A stretch of 64,000 nucleotides of DNA, from positions 169,167 to 233,166 of the forward strand of contig JAHPZI010000021.1 in NCBI GenBank assembly GCA_019058295.1. The letters run 5' to 3'. A model generated the notes under the pieces. That model was not told the DNA's origin, made no database searches, and saw only the letters and a list, made by a program, of their open reading frames with translations. Below are positions 1-10,336 of this stretch, in pieces. This DNA is from Promethearchaeota archaeon (GTDB lineage: Archaea > Asgardarchaeota > Lokiarchaeia > Sigyniarchaeales > SOKP01). A program made the position numbers and the translations under genes. The stretch's first letter is position 1. The number at the start of each line of letters is the position of its first letter.

Positions 1-2
1 GG

Positions 3-902
3 GGCCTTATTGAATCGTACTCATGTGATAATGAGGAAGAGTATGATGATGCATTTGAAGAGTGCTTTGAGCTCCTAAGGAATGAAATCATAGATGTATT
101 TATTATTTTAGAGGAAGATTTCTCTGAAACAATAGAGAACGAAACTGATACAACTCTTACTTATTACATCGATGGATCAGATTTAGAGGCGGTTGATGCA
201 ATTGATGTGGCGATTCAGGAACCGATTGGTTTGTTTAAAATTAAGGCGCGAAAGACGGCTAATTTTGTAATAATGGTTCCTTATCTGGAGTATGAAGTTC
301 CTTTTTGGGAGACTCAGGTACTCAACTATGCCCTATCCATAGTTTTATCAATGCTTATTCTAGGATTGTTAATGAATCTTACTTCTTTATCAATTGTGTC
401 TGAAGGACCGCTCCCACGTATGATGCTTACTCCAACAGCAAAAAAAGAAATAATCTTAAGTAAACTGATTGCAAATTCTATAATAATGTTATTACAGGTA
501 ACAATTATATTTGCTATGTCAGCGATATTTGGGATGTTTTCTTTAGGATCATTGTTTAGTCTCTATTTGATTTTAATTGCAATAGGTTTTTGTGGGATTT
601 GCATTGGATTATTCATTTCCTCAATAAGTAAGACGGAACAACAAGCAAACCAAATTTATATAATGCTTTTTATCGCTTTATTGATGTTTTCAGGCTCATT
701 CTTAAGAATGGATACATTACCACTCGCAATGCAAGTCATAATCAATGCGTTGCCATTAAGTCATGCCGTTCCATTAATAAATGAAGTTACTAAAAAAGGC
801 TTACCTATTGATTTATTCCACTTTTTTAGTTTAAATTTGATTTCTTTGGGGTTCATAATAGGAGCATATATTGCGTATAGATTTAAAAAAGTGGAGGTCT
901 GA
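3..902 (+). CDS. ABC-2 type transporter permease, truncated at the left window edge
   Basis: Frame is open from base 3 (GLIESYSCDNEEEYDDAFEECFELLRNEIIDVFIILEEDF...) into the called ORF. Extracytoplasmic domain followed by C-terminal TM block with ABC-2 motif 'LPRMMLTPTAKKEIILSK'. The called GTG at 207 is internal. Confidence 0.85.
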   Translation, partial: GLIESYSCDNEEEYDDAFEECFELLRNEIIDVFIILEEDFSETIENETDTTLTYYIDGSDLEAVDAIDVAIQEPIGLFKIKARKTANFVIMVPYLEYEVPFWETQVLNYALSIVLSMLILGLLMNLTSLSIVSEGPLPRMMLTPTAKKEIILSKLIANSIIMLLQVTIIFAMSAIFGMFSLGSLFSLYLILIAIGFCGICIGLFISSISKTEQQANQIYIMLFIALLMFSGSFLRMDTLPLAMQVIINALPLSHAVPLINEVTKKGLPIDLFHFFSLNLISLGFIIGAYIAYRFKKVEV

Positions 903-908
903 TAAATA

Positions 909-2141
909 TTGGATGAGAATAATCATAATACGAGTAGCATCGACACGTATGAAGGTGGTTTTTTAAAATTAAAAATTCGATTATTTCGATTGGTAAAACA
1001 GATAAAAAAAGAATTCCAGCTTTTAAAAACCGATAAAGTAAATCTATTTATTGCCCTCGCACTACCACCACTAATAATATGGATGTTCGCTTCCATGTCT
1101 TCTGCTGGTGCCTCAGAGATCATTCCAGTTAAATGTACTGTTGTTAGCTACGATTCCGAAGTATATGTCAATCAAGATAACTATACTATTACAACTTTTT
1201 GGGATAATTTTACTGAAAGATATTTAGACGCGGTCGAAAAATCTAAATATTTGGACCTTGTTGATTTCTACGATGCAAGTGAAGAAAAATATGCTATGGA
1301 AACGGCAAGAGATGATTTACGTGATAGTAAAATTGGAATTATAATTGAGATTCCTGTAGAGTTCTCAGAGTTTTTATCTACAGGTTTACCTGGTATAATC
1401 GAATGTATACCAGATTCCTCAGAAATATTCTATATTCAAGAAAAACTCAATGCCGTTGAGGATTCAATTGATCTTTTTGTGGAAGATAACAATTTAGACC
1501 CTCAATTCGTCCGTATGGAATACGACGAGTACTCAGTGCCATCTGATTATAATTTCAGATTCAATTATAGCATGATTATATTATTTTCATTTATGATTTT
1601 TGGTATTAGCACTGTACTTACTATTTTAGTAGTTGTACAAGAAAAACCTATACCTCGTCTTTTGCTAACCCCAGCTAAAAAACATGAAATTCTCTTGTCC
1701 AAATATATTACATATTTAATTATTTTAGCGCTCCAAGTATTTCTAATTCTTTCAACTGCACTTCTTAATGGTCTCTATGTGGCTGGCTCGTTGTTTGATA
1801 TATTTTTAGCCTTATTCATTTTAGGCTTAACGGGCGTCTCTTTAGGAATGTTTATCAGCACTGTTAGCAAAACTAAGACAGAAGCTAATCAATTATTCTT
1901 CGCCGCGTTCATTGTCATTGTCCTTTTGAGTGGGATTTTTGTTCCCATAGAATCTATGCCTGAATATTTACAAATAGTGGCGTTTATCTTACCATTATCT
2001 CATGGAAAACCAATGATAAATGGAATCTTATCAAAAGGGAAATCAGTCTTTTGCTTCGACTTTTTTGCTTTGCTTATTTTAAGTATTGCATTTATATTAC
2101 TTTCATTTTTGGTAATTAAAAGAAAAAGATATGAGGTGTAA
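909..2141 (+). CDS. ABC-2 type transporter permease
   Basis: N-terminal TM, ~170-aa extracytoplasmic domain, C-terminal 5-6 TM block, 'IPRLLLTPAKKHEILLSK' as in the preceding ORF. Start TTG 909, or in-frame ATA 906 after GGAGG. Confidence 0.88.
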   Translation: MDENNHNTSSIDTYEGGFLKLKIRLFRLVKQIKKEFQLLKTDKVNLFIALALPPLIIWMFASMSSAGASEIIPVKCTVVSYDSEVYVNQDNYTITTFWDNFTERYLDAVEKSKYLDLVDFYDASEEKYAMETARDDLRDSKIGIIIEIPVEFSEFLSTGLPGIIECIPDSSEIFYIQEKLNAVEDSIDLFVEDNNLDPQFVRMEYDEYSVPSDYNFRFNYSMIILFSFMIFGISTVLTILVVVQEKPIPRLLLTPAKKHEILLSKYITYLIILALQVFLILSTALLNGLYVAGSLFDIFLALFILGLTGVSLGMFISTVSKTKTEANQLFFAAFIVIVLLSGIFVPIESMPEYLQIVAFILPLSHGKPMINGILSKGKSVFCFDFFALLILSIAFILLSFLVIKRKRYEV

Positions 2142-3167
2142 ATGATCGAAAAATCTGCTGAAATAATGGTAAATGTTGAAAATTTAAATGTTAAATTCGG
2201 AGACAAACAAGTTGTTCATAATGTATCTTTTCAAGTGAAATCCGGAGAAATAATCGGTTTATTTGGTATCAGCGGTGCTGGTAAAACAACAATTATACGA
2301 GTACTTACGTGCCAGCTCAATAAAAAGAACTGGAATGGTAACGTAAAAGTCACGGATTTAAATCCCGCACAAAGTAAAAATCATCCGAAAATCTTAAGCA
2401 ATATTGGATATGTTCCTCAACTTGAAGGACTCAATCTTTACTATGAGTTGTCACCTATGACGAATGTAGAAATATTTGCATCAACATATGGATTGAAAAA
2501 AAAAAATGCGAAAGAAATAGCAAAAGAACTATTTTCGATACTTGACATTCCAGAAGATACTTGGAAAAAACGGCTAAAAAAATTAAGCGGAGGAGAAAAA
2601 AAGAGAGTTTCCGTAGCGATTGGTTTAATCCATCAGCCTAAAATTCTATTTCTTGACGAGCCTACGACTGGTGTTGATGCCGCAAAAAGATATGAAGTTC
2701 TTTCATATTTAAAAAAGTTAAATCGAAAATTAGGGACGACAATGTTTCTTATTACACACGATATGGAGGCAGCTTTAATATGTGATAAAAGCGCGATTTT
2801 GAGAGATGGAAAATTATTAGAATTCGATTCTAATGATAATCTCATAGCATCACTCCCGAGTGGTGGCTTATTAACTAGATTAACTATTGAAGATCTTACT
2901 GAGAATAAAATAAAAATTATTAAAAATTTTACACCCGTACAAAAAACTATACGTGTAGGAAATGAAATAATTGAAGTGTTTATTGAGGATTTTGAAGAAA
3001 ACCTTCAAAAATTAATTGAATATACGATAAAAAACAATTTAAAAGTTACGTCCATGAGTAAGGATAATGCTACTTTTAGAAGGTATTTCCAGATTAGAAT
3101 CCAAGAAGAAGAGGAGAAAGAAAGGACATTAAGAGAAAGCGTACAGATAATGGAAGGTGAGGCATAA
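2142..3167 (+). CDS. ABC transporter ATP-binding protein with DrrA-like C-terminal extension
   Basis: Walker A GISGAGKTT, signature LSGGEKKR, Walker B ILFLDEPTTG, H-loop THD. Confidence 0.93.
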   Translation: MIEKSAEIMVNVENLNVKFGDKQVVHNVSFQVKSGEIIGLFGISGAGKTTIIRVLTCQLNKKNWNGNVKVTDLNPAQSKNHPKILSNIGYVPQLEGLNLYYELSPMTNVEIFASTYGLKKKNAKEIAKELFSILDIPEDTWKKRLKKLSGGEKKRVSVAIGLIHQPKILFLDEPTTGVDAAKRYEVLSYLKKLNRKLGTTMFLITHDMEAALICDKSAILRDGKLLEFDSNDNLIASLPSGGLLTRLTIEDLTENKIKIIKNFTPVQKTIRVGNEIIEVFIEDFEENLQKLIEYTIKNNLKVTSMSKDNATFRRYFQIRIQEEEEKERTLRESVQIMEGEA

Positions 3168-6100
3168 TAGAGAATAAAGCAAAACGAAAATTAAAAATAT
3201 TATTATTATTATCAGCATTATTCGCTTTACAAATTACCATTTTAGCTGTAATAAACTATCCTTGGATAAAATATTATGATGATGATGAACTTCAAGATTT
3301 GAAAGAAGATATGATGGAATTTTCATATTCACACAAAAATTCTGATTCTGATCTTTTTATTGAACCTGAAATCGACGCAAACTTCCGTGCAATTGATTCA
3401 ATTGATTTTTCTCAGGTTAATCCATATTTAACCGATTTAATTTCTCCTAGGTCAATTAGTTATATTAAGGATTATGATGAGTTCTTTTTTGATTATTTAT
3501 TTGAAAAACAGAACAATAATGGTTCATTTTCTGATATTGGTGGGTTAGGCAACATGTTTTCAACTTATGAGGTAATAGAAATTATAGATTTATTAAATCC
3601 TACTTATTTTTATTTAAAATCCGATGAAATTGGGAAAATTTTAACTTATATCCAAAATTGTCTTGTAGAGAATGGATGGGGTTTTAAATATAATGAATAC
3701 GCCCCTTTACCCGATATTATATCTACATATTGTGCAATTCATATGGCTAATATATTTAACGCCAAATCCATTCTTAGTAATCCAAATATTACTAATTATG
3801 TAGAACTAAGCACTTGGGCTGGTGAACCTGTTGAGCAATTGTATTATAGAATTAAAGCTTATTTAGAATTAGGGCAAAAATTCAATCAATTTCAAAATGA
3901 TACTATTGCAAATTATCTTAAGAGTCTTAGAAACATCGATGGTGGATACTCTAACGTTGGAGGAGCCAACGTTCAATCTACTTTTTATGCATTATCATCA
4001 ATGTATAGTTTAAATATTATGCCAGATGAAGCTAATGAAACACTTCAGTTTGTCCTTAATTGTGGGAAGTTAGATGGAGGTTTTGGATCAGATCCTTATT
4101 TGAACAGTAGTTCAGATTTTACATCTGGATGGGCTGCCATGAAATCAATAGATTTACTCAAAGATAAGGTTAATTTACCAGGTGTGAATATCGAAACCTA
4201 TATTCAAAATTATTATAACTGGTTATACACCCATCAAGCAAAGAACGGATTATTTGGGCAAACTTCACTTGAAGCAAATTATTTAGGAGCATTATCGATA
4301 TATCTCGTCGAGCCTGATAATTTTACTGATTATGTTGATATAGATAATATGTGGGACTATGTTGAAGATTGTTATAATAAAGGAGATGGAGGGTTTAGCT
4401 CTCAACCTGGTGGAAGTACAAGTTTATTAGCAACTTATCATGCAATTAATCTTTATGAAATATTACTTATTTATTCAGATATTTCTCTTCCTGATAGAAA
4501 AGATATCATTGATTATTTAGTTGATCTTCAAGATGATGATGGAGGATTTGAATTAGGGATTGATATAAATGAAATTATGTCACTTTTTGGACCATTAAGT
4601 CAAATGTTTACAGATCTAATTGAACCAGATGCACCAACTATTGAAAGTACATATTGGGGTGTAGTATCGCTAAAAATTTTAGATGCTTTGGATAAGATAG
4701 ATGAGGAAAATTTAATTCATTGGATTTCAGCAGCCCAAAGCGCTGATGGGGGTTTTCCAATAGTTTTAGGGTTTCATAGCGACACTATTTCAACTTATTT
4801 TGGATTAAAAACTTTAAAAATTTTAAAAATAGAACCTATGTCAACAATTGCGGCAATAGAATTTTTGAAAAAAGCCCAAGATGAAGATGGAAGCTTTGTT
4901 CCGATCCCTGTAATCTCAGATCTTTTTGAGTTTCCATCGACATTTTTCGTATCATATTTCGCAGCAATGGGACTATACGAATATGATTTTCAACCAGAAA
5001 ATATTGAAGATTTAATTGATTGGTACGAAGATTGTCTCAGTTCTAACACAGGAGGAATTGGAGACTTTCCTATGTTTGGTGGAGATTTAAGAAATACTCC
5101 ATATGGTATAATGCTCATTGAAGAATTAAGTTATGACCAAAGTTTTAACCCAAAACCTTGGAACGATTTAATTACTTCAATCTTTATTATAGAAATTTTA
5201 ATATTACTTTTATTTGGCATGCTAAAGATTATTTCCTTATTAAATGTAACAGTTTCCAAAAAATTGAAAGAAAGATTTGGAGTCGGTGAAAAATATAATA
5301 TATCATATTTGGAAAAGTTCCCAGCCATTTTATGCGATAGTGTAAATATTTTTGCTGGTAGAAAGTTAATAGTTGAGTCTGTGTCGATGAAATTAAAGCA
5401 TGGAGAAATTTTAGGAGTCTTAGGAGAGAGTGGTGCTGGTAAGTCAACATTTGTAAAATCACTTTTAGGAATGCGAAAATATAATGGAAAAATTCAGATT
5501 TATGGTATGAATGTCAAGAAGAAACATAAGAAGATGCGACCAATTTATGGTTATGTCCCCCAAGATCTTGGTAAAATTTACCTAAATTTCACGACTTTGC
5601 AAAATATAATGTATTTCGGAAAGCAATACGATATGACAGAGAAATTGATTATGCAAAAAACAAAGCGGATATTAACCGCTTTAGAAATTGAAGATAAAAT
5701 GCATGAAAAGGTTAAAAATTTATCTGGTGGTCAAAAAAGACGTGTATCCATTGCTATGGCATTAATTCATGATCCTATTATCATTTGGATGGATGAACCG
5801 ACTAGTGGATTGGATCCAGTTGTGAGGGAAAATCTTTGGCTAGCATTGACTAAAATTAATGAACAATTTAATTCAACCTTAATAGTTGTAACTCATTATC
5901 CTGAAGAATCTCAATTTTGCCACCGCGTTGCCATATTTGGGAGAATGAGAGGGATGATAGATTATGGCCGTCCTAAAGATTTATTAGCTCAATTACCAGG
6001 TAAAGGAAGAACTGTAGACTTATATTTTAATGAGGTAAATGAAAATGCGATTGAAAGGCTCGAATCCATTGAAGGTATTGATAAAGCTCTTGAAAATAAA

Positions 6101-6265
6101 GCGGGAACTGATTTTTCTTTACTTTCCGATTTGAATATAAACTCGATAGAAGAAAAAATTAAATTAAATTTTGGTAATGATTCTATTAAAGATATAAATC
6201 AGAACGATACAAAGATGGAACAATATTTTAGATATAAAGCGATGGAGGTTCCAAAATTAGAATGA
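3167..6265 (+). CDS. Membrane-anchored alpha/alpha-toroid (prenyltransferase/squalene-cyclase-like repeats) fused to ABC ATPase
   Basis: Repeats such as 'LRNIDGGYSNVGGANVQSTFYALSSMYSL', 'KLDGGFGSDPYLNSSSDFTSGWAAMKSIDLL', 'SADGGFPIVLGFHSDTISTYFGLKTLKIL'; then TM 'LITSIFIIEILILLLFGMLKIISLL'; then ABC ATPase (GESGAGKST, VPQD, LSGGQKRR, IIWMDEP, THYPEE). Frame is open upstream of called TTG 3299 to 3161 and encodes a TM helix (KRKLKILLLLSALFALQITILAVINYPW). Proposed start ATA 3167, 7 nt after AGGTG. Confidence 0.82.
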   Translation: MENKAKRKLKILLLLSALFALQITILAVINYPWIKYYDDDELQDLKEDMMEFSYSHKNSDSDLFIEPEIDANFRAIDSIDFSQVNPYLTDLISPRSISYIKDYDEFFFDYLFEKQNNNGSFSDIGGLGNMFSTYEVIEIIDLLNPTYFYLKSDEIGKILTYIQNCLVENGWGFKYNEYAPLPDIISTYCAIHMANIFNAKSILSNPNITNYVELSTWAGEPVEQLYYRIKAYLELGQKFNQFQNDTIANYLKSLRNIDGGYSNVGGANVQSTFYALSSMYSLNIMPDEANETLQFVLNCGKLDGGFGSDPYLNSSSDFTSGWAAMKSIDLLKDKVNLPGVNIETYIQNYYNWLYTHQAKNGLFGQTSLEANYLGALSIYLVEPDNFTDYVDIDNMWDYVEDCYNKGDGGFSSQPGGSTSLLATYHAINLYEILLIYSDISLPDRKDIIDYLVDLQDDDGGFELGIDINEIMSLFGPLSQMFTDLIEPDAPTIESTYWGVVSLKILDALDKIDEENLIHWISAAQSADGGFPIVLGFHSDTISTYFGLKTLKILKIEPMSTIAAIEFLKKAQDEDGSFVPIPVISDLFEFPSTFFVSYFAAMGLYEYDFQPENIEDLIDWYEDCLSSNTGGIGDFPMFGGDLRNTPYGIMLIEELSYDQSFNPKPWNDLITSIFIIEILILLLFGMLKIISLLNVTVSKKLKERFGVGEKYNISYLEKFPAILCDSVNIFAGRKLIVESVSMKLKHGEILGVLGESGAGKSTFVKSLLGMRKYNGKIQIYGMNVKKKHKKMRPIYGYVPQDLGKIYLNFTTLQNIMYFGKQYDMTEKLIMQKTKRILTALEIEDKMHEKVKNLSGGQKRRVSIAMALIHDPIIIWMDEPTSGLDPVVRENLWLALTKINEQFNSTLIVVTHYPEESQFCHRVAIFGRMRGMIDYGRPKDLLAQLPGKGRTVDLYFNEVNENAIERLESIEGIDKALENKAGTDFSLLSDLNINSIEEKIKLNFGNDSIKDINQNDTKMEQYFRYKAMEVPKLE

Positions 6266-8013
6266 GTCTTACTCGAGTGCCACAATTAGAGGTTCTAAGA
6301 TTAAAAATTGTTGATGCAATTCGATTTTCGGAAAAATATTGGATGATTTATAGAGAAAGAACCTTTGGAATTGCTACTATTTTAGATTTAATTTATAAAA
6401 GATTATATATTGAAATCTTATTTTTCACCAATGAGGATGTAAAGAAACGCGGTGTTCCCCTCATAAAAATATATACCCCAACAGAGACTGAATTTGATTT
6501 TATTGAAATTATAGTGGATCCAGATATTGATAAAGATGGACTTGTTAGCCCTAAAAAAATAATAGAAAGAGTTAATAAGCTGATTAAAAAAGAGTTAGAA
6601 TATCATTTAAACATATTGGATAATGAAATTCAATTAATTGATGAGCATTTTGAAAACAGTCCAGTTTATGGGAATCCTTACTTCAGAAAGATAAGAATTT
6701 ATCTTCCGGATCTAATTATTAAATTCAAGATTAATTTAGAAAAATACCCTCTTGAACCAAAATTAATGGAAAAAAATCAAATTATAATTGAAAAATATAT
6801 AAAAACATATATAGATCGTTTTAAAGAGATATTAAGAGAGAAAATTACAGGTGTAGGCAGGCAAAAAGTAAAAAAGATGAAATCCTTTATGGAAGATCTT
6901 TCTATAAACACAGATGTAATTAAAGGTTGGGATGCTGAGAACCCGCCTCATGTCTTCCAAATAATTAGATCATTATTTAACTTAAAGGAGGGTACACAGA
7001 GTCTCGTACTTAATAATATATCTTCTGGAGACGATATTAAAGATATAATATTTAGGATTCATAGAGGTCAATCAATTGGAATCTTTTACGATTTAGAATC
7101 ATCAAGTGAATTGAGATCAACTTCACCAATCATGAAATTATTTAATATGATAGCGGGATCTCAATTAATAGATTCAGGAGATATCAAATTATTTGGAAAA
7201 CATATACAGTTGGCTACGAATGATGAGTTGAAAAAAATTGTTATAACTTCGCATTTAATTGATGAGAGAATATTAAATATGTCTATTAAGAAAGCAGTAC
7301 AGTACAATATTAAAATAAAACCAAAATGGAAAATCAGAAAGAGAGCTTTTAGCACTAAAGTAAAATATGCTGGAATTTTTAGTAAAATTGACGAGATTAT
7401 ATCGTTGCCTCCAAAATACAAGACTAAAAAGAGCTTTATAAACTCCGCATTAGAAGTAACAGGACTATTAAACAGAAAAAAAGAAAAAGTGTCTAAACTT
7501 TCTAATATAGATCGTTTATTATTATCAATCTCAAGAGAACTTCTAAAATCACCTGATATAATTATGTTCTCTGTACCTCCACGCAAGTTAGAACGGATTC
7601 AAGGTGAAAATTTTAACGATTTTATGAATAAAATAAAAAAGAAGTTTCACGTTATCTTAATAATTCATGGTCGTAAAAATATTGTTTCAAACTGCGATAA
7701 AATCCTTATGGTTTCTGGAAAAATTGCTGAACTTGGCACTGTCAATGATTTTATTTCTAAGATTCCCAATTTTGGTGAAATCATCACGATTGAATTAAAT
7801 AACCCTGATATTGACGCATTGAAAAAAATGCTAGAAATTAAATCAGCAACCTTTATTACAGAACGTGTTAACGAAAAATACAAAATCTTTTCAAGAAAGA
7901 ATCCAGATCAATTGATAATTAAATTAATGGAAATCGTTGGCCCGTATATTTATAATTATAAAAAATATAAAGCATCAATGCTTGAATATTTAGAATTTTT
8001 TAATTTAAATTAA
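6262..8013 (+). CDS. Degenerate ABC ATPase-like protein with long N-terminal extension
   Basis: ABC-like 'GQSIGIFYDLESSSELRS' in place of a Walker A, 'LSNIDRLLLSISRELLKSPDIIMFSVPP' at the signature/Walker B position, 'VILIIHGRKN' at the H-loop; C-terminal tail like the two preceding ATPases. Overlaps the upstream stop. Confidence 0.72.
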   Translation: MSLTRVPQLEVLRLKIVDAIRFSEKYWMIYRERTFGIATILDLIYKRLYIEILFFTNEDVKKRGVPLIKIYTPTETEFDFIEIIVDPDIDKDGLVSPKKIIERVNKLIKKELEYHLNILDNEIQLIDEHFENSPVYGNPYFRKIRIYLPDLIIKFKINLEKYPLEPKLMEKNQIIIEKYIKTYIDRFKEILREKITGVGRQKVKKMKSFMEDLSINTDVIKGWDAENPPHVFQIIRSLFNLKEGTQSLVLNNISSGDDIKDIIFRIHRGQSIGIFYDLESSSELRSTSPIMKLFNMIAGSQLIDSGDIKLFGKHIQLATNDELKKIVITSHLIDERILNMSIKKAVQYNIKIKPKWKIRKRAFSTKVKYAGIFSKIDEIISLPPKYKTKKSFINSALEVTGLLNRKKEKVSKLSNIDRLLLSISRELLKSPDIIMFSVPPRKLERIQGENFNDFMNKIKKKFHVILIIHGRKNIVSNCDKILMVSGKIAELGTVNDFISKIPNFGEIITIELNNPDIDALKKMLEIKSATFITERVNEKYKIFSRKNPDQLIIKLMEIVGPYIYNYKKYKASMLEYLEFFNLN

Positions 8014-8025
8014 ACATAAAAAAAT

Positions 8026-8850
8026 GTGAGTAAAAAAATGATAAAAAGTTTTTACATAATGAAACAAAATGGATTGTTGATATATTCAAAGAATTACACG
8101 AAAGAAGACTTTGAAGATAATATCATGATTGGTTTTTTTGCTTCAATCGCAAATTTTAGCAGAGAGGCCTTACGGAGTGTGATAAAATATATCGATTTGG
8201 GTCAAGATAATAAATTAATATTAGCTGAACAACAAGATGAAAAATTAGTGGCTGCAGCAATAGTTAATTCTTCAGACGATAATGACCTTATTACTAAAGT
8301 TCTTAATAACATCATGCACGAAATTATCATTATGTTTTCACCAGATTATGAATCTGACAAAATAGATATAAACGAAATGGAAAAAATAATAGATGGAAAT
8401 ATAAAAAATAAAACTAGCTTATCTACAATAAAAAGACTTGTTCTCTCGTGGATTATTTTAGTACCTATTACCATCTTAATTGCCATCTTAAATCTAATGG
8501 CAACTTCGTATTATTTTCAATACATTTTTTTTGAAGAGCGCACATATTCTCAAGAAGAATTAATTACTGAAGTAATTCCTGAAGTAATGGTTATATCAAT
8601 GGTAATTGTAGTAATTGTTTTTGTACTTCCAAATCTTATCTCCGGCTATATTACTTTAAATCGGAATTTAGCATTTTTAAATTCGGGGTTATATCTTGTA
8701 GTAATACTCATTGCCTATTTATATTCAGTAGATCCGCTATTTTTCTTTGTTATTCTTTTCTATTTACCTGCTGCTATTTTCACATCAAATGTTTTTGCAT
8801 ATATTGGTTTTAGATTAGGAATTAAAAAAAAAATTGTAAAAAAAAAATAA
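8026..8850 (+). CDS. Longin/roadblock-like N-terminal domain plus ~4 TM helices
   Basis: 'SFYIMKQNGLLIYSKNYTKEDFEDNIMIGFFASIANFSREAL...' resembles the Asgard longin-like pattern; C-terminal hydrophobic helices. 12 nt after the previous gene. Confidence 0.65.
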   Translation: MSKKMIKSFYIMKQNGLLIYSKNYTKEDFEDNIMIGFFASIANFSREALRSVIKYIDLGQDNKLILAEQQDEKLVAAAIVNSSDDNDLITKVLNNIMHEIIIMFSPDYESDKIDINEMEKIIDGNIKNKTSLSTIKRLVLSWIILVPITILIAILNLMATSYYFQYIFFEERTYSQEELITEVIPEVMVISMVIVVIVFVLPNLISGYITLNRNLAFLNSGLYLVVILIAYLYSVDPLFFFVILFYLPAAIFTSNVFAYIGFRLGIKKKIVKKK

Positions 8851-8867
8851 GGCAAAAAAAAAAGAAT

Positions 8868-10232
8868 TTACTTTTCTTCTGATACTTTTACAAATTTAAG
8901 GACCAATAGTCCCAGTAGCATAATAATCCCCATAGCAAGTAAACCTAAACCCCACGCGTATTTACCAATCACATCAGCACTCAGTAAAATAGCTCCAAAA
9001 ATTATAGGCCCTAAGGATGCCGATGCCTTTCCACTTATGCTTGTAAAGCCAAAATACTCCCCAAATTTTTCTTTAGGTGAGATCCTTGTCACCATGATTC
9101 TGTTTGCGGTCCAAGTGCCCCCAAGTGCGGGTCCAGCGACGACCCCCATTATAATACTAAGCATGAAAGGATAATTTAAGCCAATATCGATATAACGAAA
9201 GGCAAAAATTAAATAAATACCTAATATCAGAGAGATTGCCCATAAAAAGCATACTAAATAAAAGCAAATTTTTGGACCATGTTTTTCTCCAAACTTTCCA
9301 ACGAAATAAGTAAAGATTACAGCTGAAAATGTTGCTATTATTATGAAAAGCACACCAAATATATCAGAAGCTTTACCTCCTGTTCCAATAATAAGACCAT
9401 CAGTTATAAGAGGCATCATAAAGATAACTAAAGTCTGTGCGATATTACCAATTAAAAAATACGCAAATATATAGATGACCATTGGTTTATGTTGTTTTAT
9501 ATCCTTAAGTGTGGCTTTTAATTGTCTGAAGGAATCACCAATTCTTTTACCAACGGGAGGAATTTGTCCTGTTTTTTGTTTTTCACGAACTATGAAAAAT
9601 GGAATCATCAGAACGAGAAAAAGAACCATGGGTAAAACAAATGTTATCCAATAACCAGCGTAACCGTATGAAAGATCTCCTTGAGTTGGATCACTTACGA
9701 CATCACCCCACATAATCATTAATGGTAGCAGAACAATTAAAGAGATAATAGTACCAAAATATCCCCATGCAATCCCAAACCCAGAGACTTTTCCTATATC
9801 TTCTTTTTTAGCAATAAAAGGAATCATGGCATCGTAGAAAATCAGACTTAATTGATAAGAAACATTCGCAAGGACGTAAAAGATTAGTACAACGATTAGA
9901 CTATGGAAAAAACCGAGTAGACTCGCAAAAAGAATGCAAAGTCCGCCCAAACTTATAACATACGGTTTCCGTTTCCCACTTTGATCACCAAAGGCGCCAA
10001 CGATAGGAACTGTAATCGCTAATCCTGCTTGCATAAGACCTTGAACAAGCCCAAAAATAAAGCTTGCTTGACCATAAGTTATTCCATCTTCCAGCTGAGC
10101 AATGACCATTATATATCGAAAAATGATTAAGCTTACAATTACCATTGAATAAATCGTATTTGCCAAATCATACATAGCCCAGAAAAATACATTTTTTTTA
10201 TCAGTTTTAGTTTCTACTTCCACTTCATTCAT
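8868..10232 (-). CDS. MFS transporter, UMF1/Atg22-like
   Basis: 12-TM pattern; 'FFWAMYDLANTIYSMVI', 'VGAFGDQSGKRKPYV', 'GGTWTANRIMVTRISPKEKFGEYFGF'. Confidence 0.85.
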   Translation of the reverse strand: MNEVEVETKTDKKNVFFWAMYDLANTIYSMVIVSLIIFRYIMVIAQLEDGITYGQASFIFGLVQGLMQAGLAITVPIVGAFGDQSGKRKPYVISLGGLCILFASLLGFFHSLIVVLIFYVLANVSYQLSLIFYDAMIPFIAKKEDIGKVSGFGIAWGYFGTIISLIVLLPLMIMWGDVVSDPTQGDLSYGYAGYWITFVLPMVLFLVLMIPFFIVREKQKTGQIPPVGKRIGDSFRQLKATLKDIKQHKPMVIYIFAYFLIGNIAQTLVIFMMPLITDGLIIGTGGKASDIFGVLFIIIATFSAVIFTYFVGKFGEKHGPKICFYLVCFLWAISLILGIYLIFAFRYIDIGLNYPFMLSIIMGVVAGPALGGTWTANRIMVTRISPKEKFGEYFGFTSISGKASASLGPIIFGAILLSADVIGKYAWGLGLLAMGIIMLLGLLVLKFVKVSEEK

Positions 10233-10336
10233 ATTGAATCATCTTACGGTATTTCTAATTTAAAAATATGGTTTAATTTATTTAAAGATGATAATAAAAA
10301 AAAGAAATTAAATAATGAGAAAACTATAATTATTTA

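Noticed and set aside
923-1123. Many short ORFs (60-140 aa) antisense to or overlapping long genes
   Set aside because: They sit inside strongly supported genes on the other strand or frame, show no recognisable domains, and look like composition shadows.
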